Assembly: GCF_021654115.1 (NCBI RefSeq)
Contig: NZ_JAIWJF010000001.1
Coordinates: 496,001-560,000 of the forward strand
DNA: 64,000 nucleotides
Direction: 5' to 3'
DNA from: Furfurilactobacillus milii
Lineage (GTDB): Bacteria > Bacillota > Bacilli > Lactobacillales > Lactobacillaceae
Part shown: piece by piece, positions 36,068 through 48,100 of the stretch
Position numbering within the stretch: the stretch's first letter is position 1
How the letters are laid out: each line of letters opens with the position of its first letter
Notes under the pieces: generated by a model
The model's input: only the letters and a program-made list of their open reading frames with translations
Database searches by the model: none
What the model was told of the DNA's origin: nothing
Position numbers and translations under genes: made by a program

Positions 36068-39000
36068 AAGACAGTTGTCACTGATCCAAACGGCAAAGTA
36101 ATCAGCACCACAATTACGGATGCGAGTGGCAAACCGGTTTCAAAGAGCACAGTTGATCCAACGACTGGCAACACCACGACTACCACTCCAACAACGGATG
36201 GTGGTACTCATACAGTGGTTACCGATCCAAATGGTAAGGTGATCTCCGATGTTACCAAGGATTCAACTGGCAAGACGACTAATGAGATCACCACGGATCC
36301 AGCAACCGGTGATACCACCACGACGACGCCAACAAGCGACGGTGGCACACACACAGTCGTAACAGATGCCGGTGGTAAGACAATTTCTGAAACGACCAAG
36401 GACCCAACTGGCAAGCTGATTTCGTCCACGACCACGGATCCCAAGACTGGCAATACGGTTACCACGACGCCAACGACTGACGGTGGCGAGCAAACAGTCG
36501 TCAAGGATCCAAATGGCAAGACTGTTTCGACGACGACCACGGATCCCAAGACCGGTGATACCACGACCGTTACGCCAACGAGTGATGGCGGATCTAAGAC
36601 AGTTGTCACTGATCCAAACGGCAACACAATTTCGACGACCATTACCGATAAGGATGGCAAACAAATTGACAAGACAACGACTGATCCGACAACTGGTGAT
36701 GTTACCCACGAAACGACTGGCTCTGACGGTCAACACATTACGCAAACAACCGGCTCTGATGGGCAAATCATCAGTCACCAGGTTACGGACCCAACGAATC
36801 CTAAGCAAAAGGTAACGACCACGACGACCTCTGATGGTGGCACAGTCACCGAAATGACGGATGCTGACGGTAACGTAATCAAACGGGTTACACGCGATCC
36901 AAATGGCAATGTCGTTAAGACGGAAACCATGGATCCGAAGACCGGTGACACCACAACTGTTACGCCAACGAGTGGCGGCGGTAGTAAGACGGTTGTCACA
37001 GACGGTACCGGCAAGGTCATCAGCACGACCATCACGGATGCTAACGGAAAAGTGATTTCTGATAGTAAGACGGATCCGGTTACTGGTAATACCACCACGA
37101 CCACACCGAATAAAGATAATCCCGCTAACACGGATACCATCACGCCAACATCGGATGGCGGCAAACAGATTGTGACGAAGGACCCACAAGGCAACGTGAT
37201 TAAGACGGTTACTGAGGATCCAAATGGCAAACCAATCAAGACGGTGGTCACCGATCCAAAGACTGGCAACACCATCACGACCACGCCAACATCAGATGGC
37301 GGTCAAGAAATTGTGACAAAGGATCCACAGGGCAACGTCATCAAAGACGTGATCGAAGATCCAAGTGGCAAGCCAATCAAGACTACGACGGCAAATCCAA
37401 AGACTGGTGAAACGACGGTCACCACGCCAACAAGTGACGGTGGCACGACGAGTCAGACGACTGGTTCTGATGGTAAGCCGATTTCCAACACGACGACGAA
37501 ACCAACGTCAGATGGCGGTTCAACATCTACCACCACTGATCCAACTGGTAAGCCAATCTCCTCAACAGTCACGGATCCACATGGTGATACAACGACTACG
37601 ACGCCAAATAGTGATGGCACTACAACTGTGGTCAAGAAGGATCCAGCTGGCAATTTGATTTCGTCCACGACGACGGACCCAACGACTGGCAAACAGACGA
37701 TTACAACGCCGACAACAGACGGCAAAGGTACTGTTCAAACAACGAAGGGACCAAACGGAAACGTTACCAAAGAGCTAACAACGAACCCAGATGGCAGCAC
37801 GTCTGACAAGCAGTTTAACCCTGACGGTAGTTACACCATTGTCGACCGTGATCCAAGTAAGAATGTCACGGGTGCAACGTTTGGCGCGACCGATGGTTCC
37901 AAGACAACGTTTGCTAAGAATCCGGATGGGACAACAACGGTAGCTGCCACCGATAAAGATGGCAAAGTAACTGATACTAAGACGATTCCTAAAGACGGTG
38001 GGGATGCGACGGTCGGCAATGTACCCGTTAGTGTTGGCTCGGATGGCACGTTGACTGCTCACCCAACAACACCAAATGGCGTGACAACCCAGGTAAATCC
38101 CGATGGCACCATCGCAATGTTCAGGAGCATGGTTGATCCAGTGTCAACGTTTGTCAGCAAGGATGATTTCTACGACAACACGAAACCGAAGACAACGGTT
38201 CAGACAAATCCTGATGGCAGCACAGTTAGTGTAACGACTGACCCAACAACGAAAGCCGTTACCAGTGCGACGCTTAAGGGCAGCGATGGTTCAACTGTCA
38301 CGTTAACGAAGAATGCTGATGGGACGACAACTGCAACGACTACCGATAAGGACGGCAAAGTTACTGGCACTGCGACGATTCCTAAGAATGGTGGTAGTGC
38401 AACGGTTGGCAACGTACCGATCACGATTGATTCAGACGGTACCATGACCGTTGATGGACCAACTCAAGGTAGTGTTGGCACAAAGATTAATCCAGATGGG
38501 ACAGTTTCACTGTTCAAACAACTGGTTGATGCCGTTGGTGTCTCTGTTACGAAAAAGGACTTCTACGACAATACTGCGCCAAAGAGTGGTAGTACAGCCG
38601 GCAGTGATAGCAGTAATACACCTGGTTCGGGTTCGACAGGCGCTACTAACACTGGTTCTAGCGCAGTGACTGGCGGTTTCACCGGTGCTGGTTCAACTGG
38701 CACGACAAACAACGGTGCAGCTGGCTCGAACGGGGCTAGTGCTGCTGGTTCAACTAGTGCCGGGTCTAACGCCACTAGTTCAACGGGAAATAACGCCGGC
38801 TCTGGTGCACCAACTCGCAATGCTGGTTCGACGGCTAATACCGGTTCAAATGATGCAACTAAGACTCCTTCGAACAATGCGACAACAAGTGCTGCTAGTT
38901 CAAACGCACCTCAACCGAACACGGTCAGTGCTGGTCCAACTTCAACTGCCGCTGTTCAACAGCGCGCTAATGGTGAAACGTTTGCTACGCCATCATCGGT

Positions 39001-39343
39001 TGTTGCTCCGACAACTGGTGACCGCACAACGAACACGGCGGTTAAAGGCAATGGTAATGCTATTGCACAACCACTTGCGAATACAACTGTTGGGACGCCA
39101 ATGACGTCAACGATGCGTTTGAACAGTGGTTCGACATCGACTGTTACCAATGGCATGAAGGGTGAAACGCCGTCAACGAGTCCTACAACAGATGGCATTT
39201 TACCTGATACTGGTGAAAACACGAGTACCGCAGGTGTCATGGGCTTGCTTGGTGTAGCAGGATTGACTGCTGGATCGGCAATGTACATGTCCAAGCGGCG
39301 TAAGCACGGAGCGTTAGAAACGGTCACTGACAAACGTCATTAA
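36068..39343 (+). pseudogene. Adhesin 1, C-terminal part beyond the in-frame TGA, with LPDTG anchor
   Basis: The frame continues without shift after the TGA for 1091 codons. It carries further Thr/Asp/Gly repeats of the TSDGG and DPNGK type, then two copies of an approximately 115-residue module (about 37800-38165 and 38210-38575) each ending VxxxDDFYDNT or close to it. A Ser/Gly/Asn-rich linker and a sorting signal LPDTG (39200-39214), a hydrophobic segment and KRRKH follow. Read through, the adhesin would have 3355 positions, close to the paralogue's 3229. A GTG at 36215 offers a start codon but has no signal peptide or ribosome binding site, so separate expression is unlikely. The part is either silent or made by readthrough. 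Confidence 0.85.
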
Positions 39344-39365
39344 GCAACGAGATTAGTGTCCAAAA

Positions 39366-39443
39366 AGAGCCTAGGTTATTGGTCCTGCACCAATATGAGG
39401 CTCTGAATGAATTAGATGATGGGAAGCACAATTGTTTCCCGTC
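39366..39443 (+). ncRNA. Hairpins after adhesin 1 (AGAGCCT hairpin and GATGGGAA hairpin)
   Basis: AGAGCCT pairs with AGGCTCT and encloses ATTGGT/ACCAAT (39366-39404). A second hairpin, GATGGGAA with TTCCCGTC (39418-39443), follows. Neither ends in a T-run, so they are not ordinary terminators. The second has a counterpart at 51836-51868. Confidence 0.55.
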
Positions 39444-39445
39444 AC

Positions 39446-39483
39446 CTATTGAGGGGATTTTCAAACGAAAGTCCCCTGAATAG
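39446..39483 (+). ncRNA. Conserved intergenic hairpin, module 1
   Basis: CTATTGAGGGGATTTTC pairs with GAAAGTCCCCTGAATAG around AAAC. The equivalent hairpin at 51867-51903 keeps the fold, with G-C replaced by A-T at one pair and by G-U at another. It lies between adhesin and coiled-coil gene, where it could set their expression ratio by RNA processing or stability. Confidence 0.65.
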
Positions 39484-39573
39484 ATGACAAAGTTCATCGA
39501 GTAAACAACTAATGAATTCGCACAAACAGAACAACGAAATGAACATTTAACGATAGACTGGGGGCAGGGTTTC

Positions 39574-41544
39574 ATGAAGTTGTTTGGTGGAAAAAAACAG
39601 ACGACGGTGCCAGCACATCGTCATGAATCAGTGATTAAAGCGAAGGGTTCTAATTCAACAGCGGGTAGTCAATCTGCTACAGCCACAAAGACGGTGATCC
39701 ACACAACAGCCCAACTCCAAGATGGTCAAGAAGATAAGCAGGATGCAGTAGCTGCCGAGATTAATCACGATGATGCGCAATCACTGGAGACAGCGGTTGA
39801 GGAGCGCCAGCAGCTTGAACAGCAAGTGGACCAATTAAATGAGCAGTATGGCACTGCCCGTGGACACCTACGCTCTAAGTTATTGACGGAAAAGGATTTA
39901 TTGCGATCACAATCTCGCCGCGTCAATCAGTTGTATGAAGTCGCCAGTGAGCAGCGGAACGCGCACTTTGAGACGTTTGGTAAACTGCAAGCTAAGCGAA
40001 CGGCTTTGCTGGCGCAGATTAAACAAAATGATGCGCATCGTCAAGAATTACAGAATTCCTGCGATAAACATGCCCGAACGCTACGAATGTTGCAGGCACA
40101 GCTGGCCACGGTGAAAAAGGAACGGCAGTCATTGAGTGACCAAGAGCACACGTTAATTGGTGCAATCAACACTCAGTCGAACTTGACGGACATGATGTCT
40201 GTAATTAATGATAAACGACAACAGATCACGGCAATTAATGCGCAAGACCATGATCTTAAGCTGACTTTAAGCGGCTTAAACACTAGTGTTGCTCAAGAGC
40301 AAACAACTATTAATAAGCTACAGGAACAGGTACGTTCAGCAACTCAACAAGCTGCCGATAATCAACAAATCATTGATTTGAAACATCAAGTTGAGGTGCT
40401 GACGACACAATTGTCAGATCAGCAAGCCCAACTGTCGAAAGATGATGAAAAACTTGGCGAACTGCGATCACAAAAGAATGTATTGAGCCAGAGCTTCGAT
40501 GAACTGGCAGACCGGATGAAATTTTATTTTAACTCCACTAAGGTCATTGATACGTATAACTTTGATCCAAAACGTCACTATGTTTTGTATTCTAATACGT
40601 TGCTACCACTGGGCCAGCTTAACGGTGAATTCAGTTTGCAACGCATCGACCAGCTTTTCGATAACACGCGGACGCAATACGATATTCTAACAACTGATTT
40701 TAACCGTGAGCTAGGCACGATTTGGGCCACCTACCAAAGTCAGGGGATTTTGCGGCACGCCCATGATTTGATGAATCCGTACTTGGCCATGCAACATGAG
40801 GGTCGTCGTCAGCCTCATCAAACAGACATTGTGTTGCCGCTGGATCAAGCGCAGGATTGGCAAGTGGAGGAAGGCACTCGGGAACAACCAGAAAAGATCA
40901 AGTCTAAAACAAGTTCGCAAGTCGTCACCTTGCAGTACCGCACGGATCGTTCACTGTCTAGTGTGATGTACTATCAGGATGAGCAGCTTTACAAGATGGC
41001 CATTTATGACTCAAAAAATGTGTTATTAGCCACGCAATACGCCGATCCACATGACGCTACTAAAGCTGCTTCGGAGATTTACTACCGGCCAGATCACAGT
41101 GTGGCCCTTGAAAAGGTCTACTTTCCGGATCATGTAGTGGTTCAATCCACTGAGGATGCAAAGATCGTGGAACATGCTTTTGATAGTGAGGCATCTTTTT
41201 ATGAATGGTGGTTAATTTCTCATGCACTAACTTCATGCCAAGATTCTCTGATTATTGGAACCGAAGCACCATTTTTCAAACGGCTATTAAATGACAGTGC
41301 CCGCAAATTTGAATTGGTTCCTCTGATCAGTTCAACTGCAGATACCTCATTGATAGATGCGATCATTGCGGATGATTCACCAATTAATAATGTGTTGGTC
41401 AGCAACGAGCAGGTTCATCAGTCGTTAATGGACCGGCTGAATCGCGACATGCACATCCAAGTTGTTGACCCAACGGGACTAGTAACGCCAAAGCCGAAAC
41501 AAAAGAAGGTTAAAACCCGGATTTATATTCCTAAAGTAGGCTAG
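39574..41544 (+). CDS. Coiled-coil protein with GtfA-like N-terminal half, module 1
   Basis: This 656-residue protein has no signal peptide and is presumably cytoplasmic. Residues about 70-315 are a long heptad-rich coiled coil. Residues about 330-656 follow the order of the N-terminal half of GtfA-type glycosyltransferases. They begin with HYVLYSNTLLPL and YDILTTDFNREL, like the first Rossmann strands, then a beta insert (about 450-540; SSVMYYQDEQLYKMAIYD) like the extended beta domain that holds the acceptor protein. DSLIIGTEAPFF and NNVLVSNEQVHQ strands follow and the protein ends at RIYIPKV. The second lobe with the E-x7-E sugar-nucleotide site is missing, so it should be catalytically inactive. 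The GGGG-containing site before the ATG and its position after the adhesin suggest a dedicated chaperone or scaffold. Family assignment is by eye. Confidence 0.75.
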   Translation: MKLFGGKKQTTVPAHRHESVIKAKGSNSTAGSQSATATKTVIHTTAQLQDGQEDKQDAVAAEINHDDAQSLETAVEERQQLEQQVDQLNEQYGTARGHLRSKLLTEKDLLRSQSRRVNQLYEVASEQRNAHFETFGKLQAKRTALLAQIKQNDAHRQELQNSCDKHARTLRMLQAQLATVKKERQSLSDQEHTLIGAINTQSNLTDMMSVINDKRQQITAINAQDHDLKLTLSGLNTSVAQEQTTINKLQEQVRSATQQAADNQQIIDLKHQVEVLTTQLSDQQAQLSKDDEKLGELRSQKNVLSQSFDELADRMKFYFNSTKVIDTYNFDPKRHYVLYSNTLLPLGQLNGEFSLQRIDQLFDNTRTQYDILTTDFNRELGTIWATYQSQGILRHAHDLMNPYLAMQHEGRRQPHQTDIVLPLDQAQDWQVEEGTREQPEKIKSKTSSQVVTLQYRTDRSLSSVMYYQDEQLYKMAIYDSKNVLLATQYADPHDATKAASEIYYRPDHSVALEKVYFPDHVVVQSTEDAKIVEHAFDSEASFYEWWLISHALTSCQDSLIIGTEAPFFKRLLNDSARKFELVPLISSTADTSLIDAIIADDSPINNVLVSNEQVHQSLMDRLNRDMHIQVVDPTGLVTPKPKQKKVKTRIYIPKVG

Positions 41545-41569
41545 TTTCAATGAAGTGAAAATAGGTTTT

Positions 41570-41603
41570 AAAAGGGAGTGCTCATTGTGAGCACTCCTTT
41601 TTT
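41570..41603 (+). terminator. Terminator of adhesin module 1
   Basis: AAAAGGGAGTGCTCA and TGAGCACTCC enclose a 3-base loop and are followed by TTTTTT, 26 bp after the coiled-coil gene. Confidence 0.9.
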
Positions 41604-42126
41604 GTCGATCATTTATTAAGTGGTTAAAGTTTGATATTATCCATATTTCGGTTTAATAGTCGGCATTTTTATTTGATATTAGTTCGGTAATGATCCAAAA
41701 ATTAAAACACTTTAGTGAATAATCTAGTCTGTGTTCTAAACCGATTTTAAAATAAGTTAGTTAAGCGGCTTAAATTCGTAATTACCTGGTGCACAATTGA
41801 TTTAGCTGACACACAATATTATTGGTATACCAATTGTACATACGTGTTTATTAATATTGTGTTTTCGGCATAAATTATAGTTGTACAAGTAGACCATTTG
41901 CGTGCTACACTCTGTTTGAAATCAATCGAGGGGATGAATTTTAATGAAAAAAAGGCGACTTATTTACGAGCAATAGTATACTGGGTTGACAAATAACGGG
42001 ATATAACATTAATAAACATATTTAATAAACTATTTTATATTATTTGCATCCAATGCCAGATTGATTTTATCCATATTTGTTTTTTAGTTGCTTTATCAGT
42101 GTTTAATTTCAGGGGGGTTGTTGAAA
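41604..42126 (+). promoter_or_regulatory. Promoter and long 5' leader of adhesin 2
   Basis: No gene is visible. The promoter is TGTACA (41882-41887), 18 bp, then TGC-TACACT (-10 at 41906-41911), the same layout as adhesin 1. CACAATTGATTT (41792-41803) lies 102 bp upstream of the -10. A perfect 14-bp palindrome ATTGGTATACCAAT (41821-41834) sits between the two and is a candidate operator. The leader of about 200 bases ends in AGGGGGG before the ATG. Confidence 0.6.
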
Positions 42127-45100
42127 ATGTCACGTAAGAATGAAGAGATTGCAGACACAATAACAAGTACGAAAGAACACTATAAAATGTATAAAGCGGG
42201 CAAGCAGTGGCTGTTTGCCGGTATTACTGTTTTTACGTTCGGCGGACTCTTAGCCGGTGGTGAACAAGCCGCAAAGGCCGATGCAACCAGCAGTAATGGT
42301 AGCGCTACTGCTGATCCACAAACAGACGCAACGAAGCAAACGAATGCACCGTTGGAATTTTCAACGAGCGTTACACAAACAAATGCCACAGCAAGTGCTG
42401 CGCCAGCATCAGTTGCACCTGCATCCGTAGCAGCCAGTCAGTCGTCTGTAAAGACCAGCACAGCTTCTGCGCAAACGACGAATTCACAAGCGTCAACTGC
42501 ACCTAGCTCTGTAGCAGGCAAAACACAGACCGCACAAACATCAACTGCGCCGACATCTGTGACGAGTCAAGCAAGTGAAGCACAAACATCGACTACATCT
42601 ACAGCCAGTCAGGTGAAGGATGTTCAGACATCCACGTCACCTGCATCCGTAGCAAGTGCTACGAAGGATGCTCAAGCATCGACAGCGCCTGCCTCTGCGA
42701 CAAGTGTTGCAAAGGATACACAAACGTCAACTGCGTCAGCATCTGTATCAAGTCAAACAAAGACTGATCAGACCACAAGCCAAGCTAAAAATACAACAAC
42801 GTCGACAGCTGCGGCATCAACCACAAGTCAAACTAGTGGTACTGCGCAGACGTCGACCGTACCTGCCTCCGCAGCAACAAATACATCAACAGTAACATCA
42901 CAAACATCAGCGGCTTCCACAGCGCCGACTAAACAGGTGACCACTTTACCCGACAATGCGACTAGTCAACAGGTTGCGGACGCCAAGTCAGCAGCCTTAG
43001 CAGCATTTGCCGAAACTGGCACACCACAAGAAATTACCCAGAAAGATGCGGCAGTTAGCAGTGATGCTACTACCTCAGCGGACGTGACTTCGGCTGCAAC
43101 GACTAGCACGGCTGCTAATCAAGCATGGACTGATTACAGTAAGGTGTTAGCCGCAGCTCAGGCTGAAAAATCTGCCGACTACACTAATGCTTCATATTCG
43201 TTGTTGCAAACAGCATTAGCTAATGCTAACGGTATGACGCAATCGGCAGCAAAGACAGCGCTCAAATCAGCCCAACAGCAAATTCAGGCTGCTATTGATA
43301 GTCTGATTCCTAACTTGGGGGCTGGCGGTCAAGGACAACTTCAAAACACAATCAGTGCTGATCAAACAAAATACGCAAATACAACAGCTTCTGAATACAC
43401 AACGGCTGCTTGGAAGACGTACACAGATGCCTTGTCTGCTGCCAATGCGGGTCTGTCTGATTCTGCAACTACAGCGAACACATTCTCTGTTTTGTACAAG
43501 AAATTAACTGACGCAACAGCTGGCCTTGAACTCAACAAATCATCTGTATTGTTCACTCAATTAGGAAATGTAATGAGTAGTGCAGCGACTAAGCTGAATA
43601 ATTCTGGGTCCTATACAGTTGCGTCTATTCAAAATTTACAAACGGCTCAAAACGCCGCCCAGAGGATTTTGGCAGCTTCTGCAGCACAGGACATTCAAAC
43701 AGCTACACAAAATTTACAAACGGCGTTAGAGGCTTTGATTCCCTCCGGTTCATTGTCTTCATTACAAAACGTCCTTAATACAACTAGCGTTACATATAAC
43801 GCTAACCAAACAGCTGATGCTACCAAGACTAATTATGCATATGCCGCATACACTAAGAGTAGTTGGGACACATTTGCCAGTGCTTATGTTTATGCTAAAG
43901 CAGTTATGAACAATGGTGCGGCTACCCCGGACCAGATTAGTATTTCCAGCTATACTCTTCAGCAGGCGTACCAAAACTTATTGACGACAAAGGCAACGAA
44001 TCTTCTTTTGAGTGATGCAATTGCAGGTGGTGATCAATTACTGGAAGAAGGTTCAGGTAGTGCGTATGGTTCACAAAGTACACAATCTTTAAAGGATGCC
44101 ATTTCTGCCGCACAGACCTTGTTGGCAAGTGATGGGACTCCTCTTGCCACCAGCACACCCGATCAATTGAATCAGGCTACTAATGTTATTCAATCTGCAA
44201 TTAATGGATTGACTACGGCTACTAATTCTGCGTGGAACAACTTGAATAAATATATTCAAACTGCTGATACCCTTTCCGCAGGCGATTATACAGCTGATAC
44301 ATTTGCCACTCTGACAGGTGCACTCAGCAAAGCCAAAGGTGCACTTTATGATGATTCAACTGCTGCTTCATTACAGTCCGATGCTGATTCATTACGAGAT
44401 GCATTATGGGCGGCAACACCAGCAAACAAAACGATTTCCACTGCCAAAATGGCATTATCGGCGGCAGTTAAAAAAGCTCAAAGCGCGGTTACATCTGAAT
44501 CAAACTATTCAGTTGACACGTATCAAACATTCGCAATTGCCTTGGCTGTTGCAGAGAAGCTACTTGATAGCGCAAGCATGGATAACACAGCAATGCAGAA
44601 AGCCAGTGATAATTTAGTCTTTTACCAAAATAACTTAGTCGCTCCGTTTAAAGCTAGTGGCGGTTCATACAACGGTTCAGTGAACAATATTTCAACTACA
44701 GGGGCGCTTGGTGTGCCAGGTCGCGGTTTTGATACGGTCAGCATTGTTAATGGTAGCACGATAACATTTGGAGGTTCGACAAACTTTGTTGGAGTGAATG
44801 TAGCTCCAAGCTTTACGTCAACTTGGACATTACCAATTAGCCTAGCACCATTTTTTAAAACAACTAATTGGCAAAAGTATGTCAATCTTGCATATGTTTT
44901 AAAGTCTAGTATTAGTTCACTCGGAACAGGAACGAATGTATTACAAGATGGACTAAATCCAGACAACAAGGAACCATTAACAACGGCCCTTGCAAATGGC
45001 GACTTTATACTTCGGGTTAGTTACAACACGTTTGGTCAGCCGGTGCTGACGCTTGTTTCGAAGAACTTATCAGCTATTTCCGCACTTCCTTCAGTACAAT

Positions 45101-48100
45101 ACTATTTTACGCTGGATATTGGAACATGGTCGAACGAAACAAATCAGTATTTACCGCGTATTACAGGCGATCAAACACTTAATGATGTTACGTATCGTAC
45201 TGTTATCAATGGACTTACTGGTGCTGTCAGCTTAGGACCGGCGTCCAGCAAGAATCTTGAAAACGCGTTTGCCACTATTTCAGATAGTTCAATCACACCG
45301 AACACGCCACAATCTAACTACTCAACGTCTGCAGCCGCTGGTCCAGCCACGTTAATTAATCAGACTCAGAAGTTGGTACCACAATTTGTAGCTACCGATA
45401 ATTTAACCTCCGCAGTTGTCCAAGGGACCAACACCATTACTGGTAAAGTAACCCTCGATACATCGACAGATATGCCCGGTGATATTTACCAAGTTGTCTT
45501 TACTGACACGACCACTGGGGCAACCACGACGGCAAATATTAATAAGTCTGACGGAACTTTTGTTGCCAGCTTTGGAAACACTGTAGGGACCACGACGACT
45601 GGATTAAATATTAATACTGGCGATCAGATTACGGCTCAAATTCAACGTGTCAACACGATTAATGGTTACGTTTCACAGGGTACATTAGGCTATGCTAGTG
45701 CCAGTGTTCCAGCGGCGCAAACACCGTATGTTTATGTTAATCCAAATGACATTAAGGTTGGTTCAAGTACTATTTCTGGGACAATTTCTAGTTTAATTTC
45801 CACAATTACGAAATCTTCTGAAGCTGCTGCGTCTATCACAATGAATAAACCATCGTCTGACGATTTAAATGTTTACACCGTTAGTGTCACGGTTTATAAC
45901 CCAGATGGTTCGGTTAACGCGCAAACGACGACTCAGGTTGCCAAAGATGGTACTTGGACAACTCAAGTTGGGACACCTTTAACAGCGGGTAAGTATGTTG
46001 AAGCAACGGCTCACGTCTCAGTCGGGATTATCTCAGGAAATAACGAAGTGCAACCGACTGGGGTTCAGCTGACTAACTTGAACACGAACGTTTCCGACCC
46101 TATCTATGTTGAAGCCAATAAAGATGCTTTGAATACTGCAATCGCAACTGCAGACACAGTTTCACAACAGCAAGGTAGTTATCCACACACCACCGATGTT
46201 CAGTGGTCAACACTTGCCGGAGCACTGAGCGATGCGAAAACAGTAACGGCCGATAAGACAGCGACACAGACAACTGTTAATGAAACACTCAAAAAGTTGG
46301 ATGCTGCAATGACGGCAATCACGTTATCCAAGTCAGGTCTTGAAGACGCAATTAAGGCAGCCCCATTGGCAGGTAATGCTTCAAAATACACGCCAACCAG
46401 TTGGAGCAATCTACAAACAGCTTTGGATCAAGCACACGCAGTTGATCAAAATTCAGGTGCAACAGCCGATCAAATTACCAGCGCAACAAATGCATTGTTA
46501 GATGCAACAAGTGCTCTTCAGTTTGTCACCGCTGCGACTACGACAAACAATGCCGCTAGTGATGCAACCTCAATGGCTGCTAACGCGAACAGCGATGCAA
46601 CGCTTGCCACTAGTGGCGCAACGGCTTCTAAGGACGCTGCCAGTGCAGCCAGTCTGGCAGCCTCTGCGGCCAATGATTTGGCTTCAAAGGGCTCCGATGC
46701 CAGCGACAATTTGTTAACGGCTGCCGTTAAAGCAACGCAAGCCCAAGAATTAGCTGCCCAAGCGGCTGCGAATGCAATGCGGGCTGCTAATGAAGCGAAA
46801 GCTGCTTCACTATCTGCTAGTGCTGCTCAGTCTGCCGCGACTGCAGCCAACACGACAGAATCTAAAGCAATTGCTCAAACCGCGACATCTGCAGCTCAAG
46901 AGGCAACACGGAACGCTGCCACAGCTCAAGCCGCCGCTGCTGAAGCAGCTAATGCTGCGCAAGCAGTTCAAGCAGGTTACCTAGCAGCTAAGGCAAATGC
47001 AGCAACCGCTGCTGTTAGTGCCGCGGCGTCAACGGCTAGCGCACAGACATCTGCAGCTACTTCCGCAATTGCCGCCGGTAATCAAAGTGCAGCCAGTGCA
47101 GCATTAAGTGCAGCCAGTGCAGCATTATCTGATGCTAAGACGAAAGCATCAGCTGCTGACACAGCTACTAAGGCTGCAGCCAGTGCAGCTAGCGATGTTC
47201 AGTCTGCTGCAAACGTAGCTGGAGCGCCAGCTAACGCACAATCAAACGCAATTGCTGCCAGTGAAGCTGCTGCAAAGGCTGCAGCCAATTTGAAAGCTGC
47301 TAACGATAGTGCCACCGCAGCGTCAACCGGTTACGATACCGCTAAGACGGCCTACACAACGATGACGCCAAGTACCGGTGGCACGACTGGTTCAACCGGC
47401 ACAACTGGTACAGATGCTAACGGTAACAAAGTAACGACAACATTAAACAGTGATGGTTCAACAACTGCTGTTACCACTGATAAAGACGGGAAGACTATTT
47501 CCACGGTCAAGACTAATGCTGATGGCAGTTCCAGCACGACTACACCAAACTCTGATGGCTCAAGTACCACTGTTAATAAGGATAAGGCTGGCAAGGTTGT
47601 AACGTCAGCAACAACGACGCCAAATAGTGACGGATCCAGCACAACAGTTGTGACCGATGCTGCTGGTAAGACGGTATCGACAACAACGACCGGATCTGAT
47701 GGTAGCACGACGACAGTCATTCCAAACAGTGATGGTTCAACGACCACTACGCAACGTGATCCTCAGGGTAAGTTAGTATCCGAAACCAAGAAGAATGCTG
47801 ATGGCACAAGTGTCACAACAACGCCAAATTCAGATGGATCATCTACGAGTGTAAACAAGGATGCTTCTGGAAAAGTAATTTCGACTACGACCACTGATCC
47901 GTTTGGTAACACAGCAACAACGACGCCAATGAGTGATGGCAGCAGCCAGACGGTCTTTAAGGATCCATCTGGTAAGACGTTATCGACCGTTACAAAGGAT
48001 GCCAACGGTAAGGTTACATCTACTGTTGTTCCGACGAGTGATGGCGGAACGGTTACAACGACGCCAACGAGTGATGGCGGCAGCGTTGTGGTCACCAAGA

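Noticed and set aside
35300-37740. Regular repeats considered as a CRISPR array
   Set aside because: The units are coding, directly adjacent, divergent in sequence and have no unique spacers.
33230-38880. Long open frames on the opposite strand and in other frames within the adhesins
   Set aside because: They are Val/Leu/Pro- or Arg/Gln-rich mirror images of the Thr/Ala/Gly repeats, without starts or ribosome binding sites.
36215-39343. Separate gene starting at GTG 36215
   Set aside because: It is in the same frame as the upstream adhesin, lacks a ribosome binding site and a signal peptide, and is simply the part after the in-frame TGA.
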